64,000 bases of DNA from positions 34,793-98,792 of IMG/VR virus record IMGVR_UViG_3300024306_000023. One strand, given 5' to 3'. This DNA is from a virus. Of this stretch, positions 40,315 to 48,427 are shown one piece after another. The first letter of the stretch is position 1, and each line of letters starts with the position of its first letter. Under the pieces are notes generated by a model. It did not search any database, had not been told where the DNA came from, and was given only the letters and a program-made list of their open reading frames with translations. The translations under genes and the position numbers were made by a program.

Positions 40315-40842
40315 TCAAGCAGTAACAGTTTCTCGAACCGTAGATTTCACATAATCAAGAACCACTTCTGGAGTAGTCGCTTCGTAAGGGTCGGTTTCTG
40401 CATTATCCCGCTGCCCATCCTCAACGAATAGTTTTTCGATGATTCCGTTATCCACGACTGCAGCATAACGCCAAGAGCGATCACCGAAACCAAGGTTAGA
40501 CTTAGTGACAAGCATTCCCATAGAGCGTGTGAAATATGCATTGCCGTCTGGAATGAGTTTTACATTCTTGATGTTCTGATCTTGTGCCCAAGCATTCATC
40601 ACAAACCCATCATTAACAGAGATGCAGTAAATAGCGTCGATGCCACTACCAACAAAGTCGTCGTATTTCTCTTCGAATCCAGGTAGCTGATAGGCACTGC
40701 AAGTAGGAGTGAAAGCACCAGGCAGACTAAACAGGACCACACGCTTTCCATCGAAAAGTTCTGCAGTTGTACGATTTACAAACTCTCCGTTCTCACGAAA
40801 TACAAATTCAACTTGAGGAACTTGATATTGTTCTTTACGCAT
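40315..40842 (-). CDS. Peroxiredoxin (Prx5-like)
   Basis: 175 residues from ATG 40842 (MRKEQYQVPQ), with GGAGG just upstream; longer in-frame extension reads through the hli gene and is rejected. Peroxidatic Cys48 in LPGAFTPTCSAYQLPGF, the Prx5 signature, then SVNDGFVMNAWAQ and GMLVTKSNLGFGDRSWRYA. It reduces peroxides with thiol donors such as glutaredoxin. Last gene of the hli/ferredoxin operon, so probably antioxidant for phage-maintained photosynthesis. Confidence 0.88.
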   Translation of the reverse strand: MRKEQYQVPQVEFVFRENGEFVNRTTAELFDGKRVVLFSLPGAFTPTCSAYQLPGFEEKYDDFVGSGIDAIYCISVNDGFVMNAWAQDQNIKNVKLIPDGNAYFTRSMGMLVTKSNLGFGDRSWRYAAVVDNGIIEKLFVEDGQRDNAETDPYEATTPEVVLDYVKSTVRETVTA

Positions 40843-40853
40843 TTTAACCTCCA

Positions 40854-40961
40854 TCACCATACACCAGGAATGATTTGACCAGTAAGGGTATAAGAACCCA
40901 TTGCGGCAACAATACCAATCATTGCTGCCCAACCATTAATGCGTTCTGCGCGTTCGTTCAT
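40854..40961 (-). CDS. hli: High-light-inducible protein (short form)
   Basis: 35 residues: [20 protein letters not shown] then GSYTLTGQIIPGVW. It carries the Hli/LHC motif (E-R-x-N-G-x-x-A-M-x-G) in one transmembrane helix. Hli proteins dimerise, bind chlorophyll and carotenoid, and dissipate excess light. Overlaps the upstream gene by 4 bases. Confidence 0.88.
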   Translation of the reverse strand: MNERAERINGWAAMIGIVAAMGSYTLTGQIIPGVW

Positions 40962-41236
40962 TGTTTTTCTCCTTGATAAGAATGTTTTTGTTTAAGTTCA
41001 GGATTTGGTTGTGAAGGAACAACTGGGTTCCTTGATTTGTTTTTAATGACGATGAAAGCATCGTTTTGGTAAGATACAGTTCCAAATGGTTTTGCCCATT
41101 TTGGATTTGCATCTGGACTAGTAGGAGTTCCTGTGACTGCTACACCACCAATTTCAACTGAGATATCATCATCTTTATCCCATCCAAGTGTTTCAAGAGC
41201 AATAGCAAATTGCCCTAGCATACCAGCAGTACTCAC
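40958..41236 (-). CDS. Conserved protein in photoprotection operon
   Basis: 92 residues from GTG 41236 (GGAAG upstream) or 87 from ATG 41221. Contains [24 protein letters not shown] and a basic C-terminus. Lies between ferredoxin and hli with overlaps on both sides. No known function. Confidence 0.62.
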   Translation of the reverse strand: MSTAGMLGQFAIALETLGWDKDDDISVEIGGVAVTGTPTSPDANPKWAKPFGTVSYQNDAFIVIKNKSRNPVVPSQPNPELKQKHSYQGEKQ

Positions 41237-41526
41237 AGATTTTCTTCCTGTTCAGTAAGGATCACACAATCACTTGTGGGATAAGCAACGCAAGTGAGAA
41301 CCCAACCTTCTGCTTGTTGATCATCATCAAGGAACGATTGTTCTTCGTTGTCAACGGTGCCAGAGATGAGTTTTCCAGCGCAGGCACTACAAGCACCTGC
41401 TTTACACGATGAAGGGAGGTCAACACCTGCCTCTTCTGCTGCTTCAAGAATGTACTGGTCATCAGCACATTCAATAGTGGTTTCTGTGCCATCAGGGGAT
41501 TGGAGAGTGACATTAAAAACGGTCAT
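41233..41526 (-). CDS. petF: 2Fe-2S plant-type ferredoxin
   Basis: 97 residues from ATG 41526 ([13 protein letters not shown]), set by the TAATG overlap with the upstream peptide. The [2Fe-2S] ligands are in [16 protein letters not shown] and VLTCVAYP (Cys-x4-Cys-x2-Cys-xn-Cys). Carries electrons from photosystem I to acceptors such as bilin reductases or FNR. A known auxiliary metabolic gene of cyanophages. Confidence 0.93.
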   Translation of the reverse strand: MTVFNVTLQSPDGTETTIECADDQYILEAAEEAGVDLPSSCKAGACSACAGKLISGTVDNEEQSFLDDDQQAEGWVLTCVAYPTSDCVILTEQEENL

Positions 41527-41612
41527 TAGTAAGTCTCGCAAATTTTTTCAACAGATGCTGCCAGTAATACAAAAAAGGCAACGGATGTTATTGTAAAGAT
41601 AGTTGAAGTCAT
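41526..41612 (-). CDS. 28-residue membrane peptide
   Basis: [20 protein letters not shown] then VEKICETY. One transmembrane helix; its size resembles small photosystem or cytochrome b6f subunits. TAATG-coupled to ferredoxin. No assigned family. Confidence 0.5.
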   Translation of the reverse strand: MTSTIFTITSVAFFVLLAASVEKICETY

Positions 41613-41621
41613 TGTCAACCC

Positions 41622-41831
41622 TCAGAAGATTCCGAAGAAGAGGTGCCCAGTGAGAGCATAAGAAATAGCGCCAGCAACAATGCCGACCATAGCCCAGCGT
41701 CCATTCATTTTCTCCGCTTTCTCTGCATAAGGTTCGATACCATAACGCTCAAGGGCTTCTTTGGTCATATACATCGCGGGTTCTTTGGCAAACATATTCA
41801 TTTGCCCAAACTCGTTTTTTGTTACGGTCAT
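41622..41831 (-). CDS. hli: High-light-inducible protein (long form)
   Basis: 69 residues. An N-terminal soluble extension (EPAMYMTKEALERYGIEPYAE) precedes the Hli helix AEKMNGRWAMVGIVAGAISY. This is the common cyanophage Hli type. First gene of the operon, driven by the promoter at 41858-41886. Confidence 0.92.
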   Translation of the reverse strand: MTVTKNEFGQMNMFAKEPAMYMTKEALERYGIEPYAEKAEKMNGRWAMVGIVAGAISYALTGHLFFGIF

Positions 41832-41857
41832 TTTCGTTTATTACGAATTGTTACACA

Positions 41858-41886
41858 ATTATATAGCAAAAATAAAGGGGTGTCAA
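41858..41886 (-). promoter_or_regulatory. hli-ferredoxin promoter with -35 in a terminator
   Basis: TTGACA (41881-41886), 17-base spacer, TATAAT (41858-41863) on the minus strand; a full consensus. The -35 overlaps the loop and stem of the hairpin at 41876-41894. Confidence 0.88.
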
Positions 41887-41894
41887 GCACCCCT
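41876..41894 (-). terminator. Terminator of the outer-membrane protein gene
   Basis: 7-bp stem AGGGGTG/CACCCCT with a 5-base loop, then TTTATTTTT on the minus strand. 33 bases after the stop of the 41927-42373 gene. Confidence 0.75.
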
Positions 41895-41926
41895 GGTAGT
41901 CATTTATACTTAGTTTTGTTAGGAAA

Positions 41927-42373
41927 TCAGAACTTCCAAGCAAGTCCAACAGTAGGAACAACGGAAGTACCATCAGTCAGAGCAACTTTCACATCAGCAA
42001 ACACAACTGCATGTTCCGCAAGTTGAGTTTCAGCACCTGCTTGAATATAACCAACTGTATCATTATCAAAGGTAAGAATACCAGCATCACCAAAAGCAGC
42101 ACCACCACCCAGATAAACATTGGTGTTTTCTGCAACAGCGAGATCGTAGGTTGCGCCAATGGCACCTTCAACCTCGCTATTAATAGTCACTTGAGGACGG
42201 ACAGAAAGAGGGAGATTACCTGCCTCTACACGACCAACAATAGTTGCTGCAGCACCTTGACCATCAGTGCCTACGGCAATACCAGGACCAACATAGGAAC
42301 CTTCAAGACCACCAGCAAGTGCTGAACCACCAGCAAAAACAGCAGTAGTAGTAGCAAGAATAATAGATTTCAT
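41927..42373 (-). CDS. Outer-membrane beta-barrel-like protein
   Basis: 148 residues. Signal peptide MKSIILATTTAVFAGGSALAG. The rest has alternating strands (ATIVGRVEAGNLPLSVRPQ, VYLGGGAAFGD, GYIQAGAETQLAEHAVVF) and ends TVGLAWKF with a C-terminal Phe, the BAM-recognition type of signal. Probably an 8-stranded barrel placed in the host outer membrane. Could mask receptors or alter permeability (inference). Own promoter at 42428-42456. Confidence 0.75.
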   Translation of the reverse strand: MKSIILATTTAVFAGGSALAGGLEGSYVGPGIAVGTDGQGAAATIVGRVEAGNLPLSVRPQVTINSEVEGAIGATYDLAVAENTNVYLGGGAAFGDAGILTFDNDTVGYIQAGAETQLAEHAVVFADVKVALTDGTSVVPTVGLAWKF

Positions 42374-42427
42374 AGTTTGTTCAACCCATTTTAAAGTTTA
42401 CTAGTCTCATTGTGCGAGACTTGATAC

Positions 42428-42456
42428 ATTTTACATTTGCTTCGGGATCATGTCAA
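42428..42456 (-). promoter_or_regulatory. Promoter of the outer-membrane protein gene
   Basis: TTGACA (42451-42456), 17-base spacer, TAAAAT (42428-42433). Overlaps the 3' end of the glycosyltransferase gene. Confidence 0.75.
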
Positions 42457-43250
42457 GTATTTTGTTGTGCAACAGAGTTTTCGGTTATTCGACCCAAATA
42501 TGGATCATAATTCATATATTCTCGAATATCAACATCTGCACCAGATTGTTGCCACCAGTTTAGCAATGCATCATGAGGACCTTTATGAAAAATATTAAGA
42601 TGATCTGTATGGATTGTAGATCCCATATCCAAGTTATACAAGAATAGAGGAATTGTATATGTTTTACCGGTTTCCAAAATTGTATCTTCAGAAACTGCTC
42701 TTGGTTTTACACCATTATCAAGTTTATATTTACTACCGCGAATATGATGCTTCATAAGTTTTGCAGCATGATGTCTACTGATTAAGTAAATTGCTGCGGA
42801 AAAATCATTAATAAATTTCAAGTGCAATTTTACATGAATATCTCCAGTACAAATTGTAGTTAATTGCACGCAATCCCAATCATATGGAAGAAGTGAGAAA
42901 AATTCTGTCCAAGTAAAATTCCAATATCTGGCAATATCAAGATTTACATCATCTTCTAAAATTAAACAATATTCATCATTTGTATTTTCATAAAAATGTC
43001 GAATTGCTTTGAGATGAGACATACAACATCCCAACTCATTCTGAGATACATTATCAGGAATTCTTCCTTTTAAATGGGAAGATACATCATCAACCCTACC
43101 ATCATAACCGGAAATGCGTGTATGATTTTCGATTTCCCAATACTTAAATTGATTTTCCATATACTCACGACGATGAGTATCTGCATCTAAATTTAACCAA
43201 TAGATGTTAGGAAGATCTTTAAGTTTAAATACTGATTTGTTCTTATCCAT
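42453..43250 (-). CDS. Glycosyltransferase family 25
   Basis: 265 residues from ATG 43250 (TGATG overlap with upstream). GT25 motifs: NIYWLNLDADTHRREYMENQF, ELGCCMSHLKAIRHFY and CLILEDDVNL (the donor-binding Asp pair). GT25 enzymes add sugars to LPS core or to collagen-like proteins. Last gene of the glycan island. Confidence 0.88.
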   Translation of the reverse strand: MDKNKSVFKLKDLPNIYWLNLDADTHRREYMENQFKYWEIENHTRISGYDGRVDDVSSHLKGRIPDNVSQNELGCCMSHLKAIRHFYENTNDEYCLILEDDVNLDIARYWNFTWTEFFSLLPYDWDCVQLTTICTGDIHVKLHLKFINDFSAAIYLISRHHAAKLMKHHIRGSKYKLDNGVKPRAVSEDTILETGKTYTIPLFLYNLDMGSTIHTDHLNIFHKGPHDALLNWWQQSGADVDIREYMNYDPYLGRITENSVAQQNT

Positions 43251-44797
43251 CACTGAAAATACTTGACAATGTTTTCTCTATTTCCTTTAATATAACCGAT
43301 ACATTCTTTTAAATCATCTGGAAGATTATTCCATAAATTTGCCATTTCTTGTCCAGCTTCATCTTTGTTATAATTTGTTCCTTGTGCATGTTGGATTTGA
43401 TGATCATAATCTCTGATCACTGGTCTCTTCATAATAAAAGAAATTGCATTCATTACAAGATCCCAACCCCACCCCATTTTCATAGTCTCGGGAGTCATAA
43501 TCTTTAAAAGATCTCTCTTGTAAAAATCACCAATCACATCTTTATGAATAAACCATACTGTTTCATCAGTACACGCAACCATTTTAATATTAGAATCTTC
43601 AGATTCTAATCCTTCAATATCAGTCTGATCTGGAGTGTACCAAATGTTAGTTACATCCGGAGCATAAACTCCCCATTCATATAGATTATAATACTTTCTT
43701 GCATCATCAACAAGTTGTTTCCAATTAGTATATTGAGTATCTCCTTGGATATGAAGTAAAACTTTTTTATCATCTTTAAAGAGTTCCAGTGCTTTAGTAA
43801 ATTGAGATGTAAAATAAGCAGAGTCTCCAAGATTAACCCAACCTTCTCTAGTATTATTATCATCACTATTGATAACAGTAACATCATCAAATACTTCTTT
43901 CAGTGCATCTTCAATGGCACAAGTTTTTTCAAACTGACGATTCCAATTAAAAATGAATGGTTGAATATCCTTTACTCTAATTTGAGGAAATCTTTCCAAG
44001 TAACCTCTACCATTAAGATCCGCATGATCTCCATGATCATTGCTAGTATTTAAATCCTGATAAAGAATCTCAACATAAGGATTTAAAATACGCGCATAGT
44101 TTGTAATGTTTGAAGACTTACCAATAATTGTTTTACACATTGACAAGGTAGTTGCATCAATCAAAACTTCATCACCAGCAAGAATTCTTTCGGCACTATT
44201 AGGTTCTGCTTGAATAGAATAATGAAGACCAGCAGTACTCATCGTGCGTTGATGATCATAATGATGAATTGTGATATCTAGGAAATAATTTTTAAATTCG
44301 TCAATTACATTACTTTGATCTGTCGTAAGAAATATACAATCATATCCACCAGAATTAAACTCTTCTTTGGCTACCTTTAAGTATTTTTCAATAGCAACAA
44401 ATTCAGTATGACCAACTCCATCAGTTCCACGATAGTGAACACCCAAAGCATTTTTATATTTTTCTTTAGCAATACTATCAATTTTTGCTTGCATTCTTTC
44501 ATTATAAGGCAAGTACTTGCGGTACTTATCCAAATCAAAGTCCCTAAAAGATGCCCAAGGATAGTCACAATCCCATCCATCTTGAGAATTAAACGCTTTA
44601 TTGGCATCATCAGATACACGAGAGGAATCAAACCAATGATCTGGAGTTCCATACAACATAAACATTGATGGAGAAACGCAGACTTGATTAAGATCAACTC
44701 CTTTATTCTCAAGTGTTCTAAAACTTGTCAAAATAGTAAGATAGTTTGAGAGAAATCCGCGATGCATTCCCTCAACTAACTTAATCTCAAAACTCAT
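43250..44797 (-). CDS. Two-domain glycosyltransferase
   Basis: 515 residues. The N-terminal ~270 residues contain LGVHYRGTDGVGHTEF and a Rossmann-type end (SMCKTIIGKSSNITNYAR), resembling NodZ/FUT8 family fucosyltransferases (GT23-like) that use GDP-sugars. The C-terminal ~230 residues look like a GT-A nucleotide-sugar domain (YNLYEWGVYAPDVTN, DETVWFIHKDV, GWGWDLVMNA). A similar RGTD motif occurs in the 52211-53053 protein. Substrate unknown. Confidence 0.65.
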   Translation of the reverse strand: MSFEIKLVEGMHRGFLSNYLTILTSFRTLENKGVDLNQVCVSPSMFMLYGTPDHWFDSSRVSDDANKAFNSQDGWDCDYPWASFRDFDLDKYRKYLPYNERMQAKIDSIAKEKYKNALGVHYRGTDGVGHTEFVAIEKYLKVAKEEFNSGGYDCIFLTTDQSNVIDEFKNYFLDITIHHYDHQRTMSTAGLHYSIQAEPNSAERILAGDEVLIDATTLSMCKTIIGKSSNITNYARILNPYVEILYQDLNTSNDHGDHADLNGRGYLERFPQIRVKDIQPFIFNWNRQFEKTCAIEDALKEVFDDVTVINSDDNNTREGWVNLGDSAYFTSQFTKALELFKDDKKVLLHIQGDTQYTNWKQLVDDARKYYNLYEWGVYAPDVTNIWYTPDQTDIEGLESEDSNIKMVACTDETVWFIHKDVIGDFYKRDLLKIMTPETMKMGWGWDLVMNAISFIMKRPVIRDYDHQIQHAQGTNYNKDEAGQEMANLWNNLPDDLKECIGYIKGNRENIVKYFQ

Positions 44798-44798
44798 T

Positions 44799-45155
44799 TC
44801 AATCTCCTTTAATTACACGATAACTATCTTCATCAAAATGTTGCGTTGAAAATTCAAAAAGTTCAGTATCTTCAAGAGCAATCATTTGATGTCTTAATCC
44901 ACGATAAACATGAAACTTATCTCCTTTATTCAGGGTCAGTTCATGTGCTAAAGCAATATCATCTTCATCATAATATTTTAACAAAATTTTTCCAGATTGT
45001 AAATAGAAAACTTCATCTTTCAATTTATGAAAATGCCAGGAGCATCTTTTACCCTTAACAAAATATAAAAGTTTTCCACAGTACTCTTCTGAATTGACAA
45101 TCCATTTTTCAAATCCCCATCCTTTAGGGACAAATTTAATTTCCGAAGAACTCAT
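44799..45155 (-). CDS. Cupin-fold sugar-metabolism protein
   Basis: 118 residues from ATG 45155 (MSSSEIKFVPKGWGFE); ATG 45176 is an alternative with poorer ribosome site. Cupin metal motif CSWHFHKLKDEVFYLQSG and second strand VYRGLRHQM. Resembles the cupin domain of type II phosphomannose isomerases and related sugar enzymes; activity not certain. Overlaps the HAD gene. Confidence 0.7.
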   Translation of the reverse strand: MSSSEIKFVPKGWGFEKWIVNSEEYCGKLLYFVKGKRCSWHFHKLKDEVFYLQSGKILLKYYDEDDIALAHELTLNKGDKFHVYRGLRHQMIALEDTELFEFSTQHFDEDSYRVIKGD

Positions 45156-45459
45156 TTGCGTTAATTCCTTTGTCATCTATGTAGACATCACCAGCAGGTT
45201 TACCCATAAACAATTTGTGATATTTACAACCCCATTCTTTAAGTTGTAACTCTGTTATATATCTCAAATCTGACTCTGCTAGTTGTGCATTATTATCATA
45301 TCTACCCATACCTCGTGCAGTAAGATAAACAATGTAATGTCCTTCATCATAAAGTTGATTGATTACTTTTATCCTATCTCTTTTTGGTGTAGATGATGAA
45401 TAACTATCGCCATCAGATTTATCACAAATAGTTCCATCAATGTCAACAACGTATTTCAT
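45136..45459 (-). CDS. HAD-family phosphatase
   Basis: 107 residues from ATG 45459 (MKYVVDIDGTICDKSDG). The HAD nucleophile motif DIDGT is at ~6-10, then YLTARG and DVYIDDKGINA. Similar to capsule-biosynthesis phosphatases. In the heptose pathway a phosphatase (GmhB) removes the 7-phosphate; this could fill that role (inference). Overlaps HldE1-like by 17 bases. Confidence 0.75.
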   Translation of the reverse strand: MKYVVDIDGTICDKSDGDSYSSSTPKRDRIKVINQLYDEGHYIVYLTARGMGRYDNNAQLAESDLRYITELQLKEWGCKYHKLFMGKPAGDVYIDDKGINANEFFGN

Positions 45460-46192
45460 TAATGTCATCTCCACTTAAAACATAAGTCCCAAAGTTTTGA
45501 ACTGCTATTGCAGCTGCCTTGTTAGCGTAAGGTATTGCTTTTTCTATCGTACCACACTCTAGGTAAAAGTAAACTAGTGCAGATAAAAAGGTGTCTCCCG
45601 CGCCACAAACATCAAATACACTTACTTTTTCTCCAGGGTAAGTTATACCATCATATTCTGCTCCACCAGAACCTCTAGTAATGATAATGTTGTCATGTTT
45701 ACTTTTTAAGAGTTTCGATTCATTATCATTAATCTTAATAAAACAATTTGACTCTGGGAGAATTGTCTTTTTACTATCAACAAAAACAGGAATTCTAGAG
45801 TTAAAAACTACTTCAAATAATTTTTGTTGAGTAATAAATCCTTTGTCATAATCAGAAATAACCAATGCATCATATTTTTCATTTGGTATTTCATATTCCA
45901 TTGGAGATAAAGGATCCTCAATATCTACGCGAAGAATTTGATGATTATATTTTTCATCAATATATCTTGTTTTATAAATTTTTTCTTTATTGGTTAGCAT
46001 ATAAACTTCCATACCGAATGCTTGGAGATTATCTCTAACATTCCACGCCATCCCATTCTTACTTTCTTTTCTATGAAACTTAAGAATTGGCACTGGTGCT
46101 TCTGGATTTAATCTTTCACAAGTTCCATAGACATATTCATCGACGCAACTATCTCCGATTAATAATATCTTGTATGGTTTTTGTTGTGGCAT
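45443..46192 (-). CDS. Heptose-7-phosphate kinase-like (HldE domain 1 / RfaE)
   Basis: 249 residues. PfkB-family carbohydrate kinase with RLNPEAPVPILKFHRKES (the HldE signature), GMAWNV, and DVCGAGDTFLSALVY (catalytic Asp and anion hole). HldE1 phosphorylates D-glycero-D-manno-heptose 7-phosphate at position 1. It overlaps the separate nucleotidyltransferase gene, so the usual HldE fusion is split here. Confidence 0.82.
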   Translation of the reverse strand: MPQQKPYKILLIGDSCVDEYVYGTCERLNPEAPVPILKFHRKESKNGMAWNVRDNLQAFGMEVYMLTNKEKIYKTRYIDEKYNHQILRVDIEDPLSPMEYEIPNEKYDALVISDYDKGFITQQKLFEVVFNSRIPVFVDSKKTILPESNCFIKINDNESKLLKSKHDNIIITRGSGGAEYDGITYPGEKVSVFDVCGAGDTFLSALVYFYLECGTIEKAIPYANKAAAIAVQNFGTYVLSGDDINEIRC

Positions 46193-46547
46193 AATCTCCT
46201 ATCCTATCAAAGAATATTAATTCAGCAGCATAATAAGAACCTATTACAGACTTACCTTTCCAGTCAGAACCAACAACCATTATATCAGGTTTAAAGGATT
46301 TTACCAAACCCTCAAGTTCTTCATCGCTAGAAAACAGTTTTACCTCATCCACTGCCTTTAGATTTTCTAGAAAAAATTTCCTTTCATCTTGATTATGTAT
46401 GGGTCTTGTTGAACCCTTCTTTTCTTTTACTCTTTCATCAGTATCAATACCAACACACAAATAATCACCAAGACTTTTTGCATAATTCAAAAGTTCAAGG
46501 TGACCTCTATGTAGAATATCAAATGTTCCGTTTACAAAAATGTTCAT
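46149..46547 (-). CDS. Nucleotidyltransferase (HldE domain 2-like)
   Basis: 132 residues. Motifs FVNGTFDILHRGHLELLNYA (HxGH-type) and VVGSDWKGKSVIG (Gly-Ser-Asp-Trp), the cytidylyl/adenylyl-transferase family of RfaE2, TagD and GCT. With the kinase it would make NDP-heptose. Overlaps both neighbours. Confidence 0.85.
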   Translation of the reverse strand: MNIFVNGTFDILHRGHLELLNYAKSLGDYLCVGIDTDERVKEKKGSTRPIHNQDERKFFLENLKAVDEVKLFSSDEELEGLVKSFKPDIMVVGSDWKGKSVIGSYYAAELIFFDRIGDYATTKTIQDIINRR

Positions 46548-47340
46548 AACAGTTTTTAATCTCTTTTTCTAATCCACTAAACTTTATTCCAAAAGTTTTT
46601 AACAATTCACCAGAACCACAATACGACTTGTCCATCCCTTCTTCCAAAACAGTTACGGGAACTTTATATTCCGATAGACTGTTTATAATCCTAGAAACAT
46701 CAGACAATTTCGTTTTTGTTTCATAAACTAAATTAACTTCCTTTGGTAAATCTTTTCTCAATTCAAGATATAAATCAATAACTTTTTTTGTATCTTCTAT
46801 TCCAAAAAAGTCCATAAACTTATCCTTAAAAATAACAATTTCTTTCTTAAGGATATAATTTTTTATATTCACAGAGGTAAACATATTATCTGGAGTTTCT
46901 GGTCCAAATACATTAAAGAACCTCAAGTTATAAACATGATCCAATTGACGACATCTTTGTGATATAAGACACTTTGCAAAACCATAATAATCTTCAGGAA
47001 TTATTTCTCCCACTTGATTTTCTTTTGCAAGATAAATGTCTTTTTGTCTACCAAATGCAGCACCACTACAAAAATTAATCATTGGAACTTTTTGTGCTGC
47101 AAGGTTTTCAAACATTTTCATATTTACATAAAAATCGTCAGGAATATCCTGACGAATTCTACGACCACCTTTAATTGCAGCGTGGAGAATAAAATCAATA
47201 TTATTCTCCTTTACAAACAAATCAACCAGACCTTTATTTGTATAATCAACATCAGGATAAAAAACATCATGAGTTTTAAGAAGATGCGGTATGACTTCTC
47301 TCCCTAAAAATCCACGATGTCCAGTAAAAAGAATATTCAT
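46519..47340 (-). CDS. NAD-dependent epimerase/dehydratase
   Basis: 273 residues. Rossmann motif FTGHRGFLGREV at ~5-16, the SDR Tyr-x3-Lys in YYGFAKCLIS (~117-126), and LRFFNVFGPE. Extended SDR that modifies nucleotide sugars; closest in style to GDP-fucose synthase/GDP-sugar reductases. Precise substrate uncertain. Confidence 0.8.
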   Translation of the reverse strand: MNILFTGHRGFLGREVIPHLLKTHDVFYPDVDYTNKGLVDLFVKENNIDFILHAAIKGGRRIRQDIPDDFYVNMKMFENLAAQKVPMINFCSGAAFGRQKDIYLAKENQVGEIIPEDYYGFAKCLISQRCRQLDHVYNLRFFNVFGPETPDNMFTSVNIKNYILKKEIVIFKDKFMDFFGIEDTKKVIDLYLELRKDLPKEVNLVYETKTKLSDVSRIINSLSEYKVPVTVLEEGMDKSYCGSGELLKTFGIKFSGLEKEIKNCYEHFCKRNI

Positions 47341-47807
47341 CTACTTAGGTTAATATAGGAAGGAGAAGAACCATACAGAAATTCTTTAATATTAATGTCT
47401 TCTTTATCCTTTGGTCTAAAAGTTTTTATGTTTGGAAACAAAGAAAGAACTTGTTGGTCTTCACAAGCATAGTGAGAAAATCCACAAACTCCATAGTCAT
47501 CATCTCTACCACTTCCCACAAGTTTAACAGGGATATTCTCGTGGTTTACATAGTTGCGAATAAACTCAAATGGACGATAAAGAACAAATGGAGTAATAGA
47601 GTAAACAACAGGAATAATACCTTCCATTGCCATACCAACTGCCATACCGATCATAAGTTGTTCAGAAGCACCAGGATTAATAACTCTATTCGGAAACTCT
47701 TTTCTCAAATCATCAAATAATCCATATCCAACATCACCAACCAAAAGAGAGATATTTTCATTCTCTCTCATTTCACTAGTTAGTAAATCTCTAAAAGTTC
47801 TTCTCAT
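47337..47807 (-). CDS. Transketolase C-terminal half (pyrimidine domain)
   Basis: 156 residues. Motifs SLLVGDVGYG, INPGASEQLMIGMAVGMAMEG (with the catalytic Glu) and RPFEFIRNYVNHENIPVKLVG. This is the pyrimidine-binding domain of transketolase-like enzymes; the third domain is missing or cut short. Pairs with the N-terminal half just upstream. Confidence 0.85.
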   Translation of the reverse strand: MRRTFRDLLTSEMRENENISLLVGDVGYGLFDDLRKEFPNRVINPGASEQLMIGMAVGMAMEGIIPVVYSITPFVLYRPFEFIRNYVNHENIPVKLVGSGRDDDYGVCGFSHYACEDQQVLSLFPNIKTFRPKDKEDINIKEFLYGSSPSYINLSR

Positions 47808-48427
47808 AGTGCCTCCAAAGCAGATTGATATTGTTCCTCACTAAAGTTTGTATAATGTGCATGAAGACCTTCTAAACCATAATGATTTACTGTTGTCCTT
47901 ACAAAGTTTACATATGGATTAAATGCTTTAATCCTATTTTCAAGATAGTCTAAGTCAACAGCATCATAAGCAGCCCATCCATTTGCGTTCACATAAATCT
48001 TGAGATTGTGAAGATTGTTCTCATAAGCAAAACGAAGTGCTTCCCACACAGAACCTTCTGCTGATTCGCCATCAGAAATCATACAGTAAACATTACGATT
48101 AGGATTTGCAAGTGCTCTTCCAACAGCAACTGTAATGCCCATTCCAAGACTTCCTGTTGAGCAATGAAGTTTTACAGTCTCATCTCTTTTTGGATGCTCT
48201 CCATATTTTTCTAGAAGTTCTTCAGCATTAAATCCAAAGTACTTTTCAAGAACAACATATAAAGACACTACTGCGTGACCATTTGAAAGAATAAAAATAT
48301 CATCTTCATTCATTTCACTATAGATCTTATCAATTAGGTCAAGACAAGAAAAGTAACTTCCTAGATGATGAAGTTGCTTTTCATAACAGATATCAAGAAG
48401 TCTCCTAGTCAGTTTTTCATCCGTCAT
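47804..48427 (-). CDS. Transketolase N-terminal half (TPP domain)
   Basis: 207 residues from ATG 48427 (MTDEKLTRRLLDIC) with GGAG 9 bases upstream. TPP-binding motif SDGESAEGSVWEALRFAYENNLHNL plus STGSLGMGITVAVGRALA. With the downstream subunit it would act as a two-subunit transketolase, as in some heptulose or antibiotic sugar pathways. Overlaps the FkbM gene. Confidence 0.87.
   Translation of the reverse strand: MTDEKLTRRLLDICYEKQLHHLGSYFSCLDLIDKIYSEMNEDDIFILSNGHAVVSLYVVLEKYFGFNAEELLEKYGEHPKRDETVKLHCSTGSLGMGITVAVGRALANPNRNVYCMISDGESAEGSVWEALRFAYENNLHNLKIYVNANGWAAYDAVDLDYLENRIKAFNPYVNFVRTTVNHYGLEGLHAHYTNFSEEQYQSALEAL

Noticed and set aside
40843-40932. Longer N-terminus of the peroxiredoxin
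   Set aside because: The extension translates through the hli gene in another frame; the family starts near MRKEQ and GGAGG precedes that ATG.
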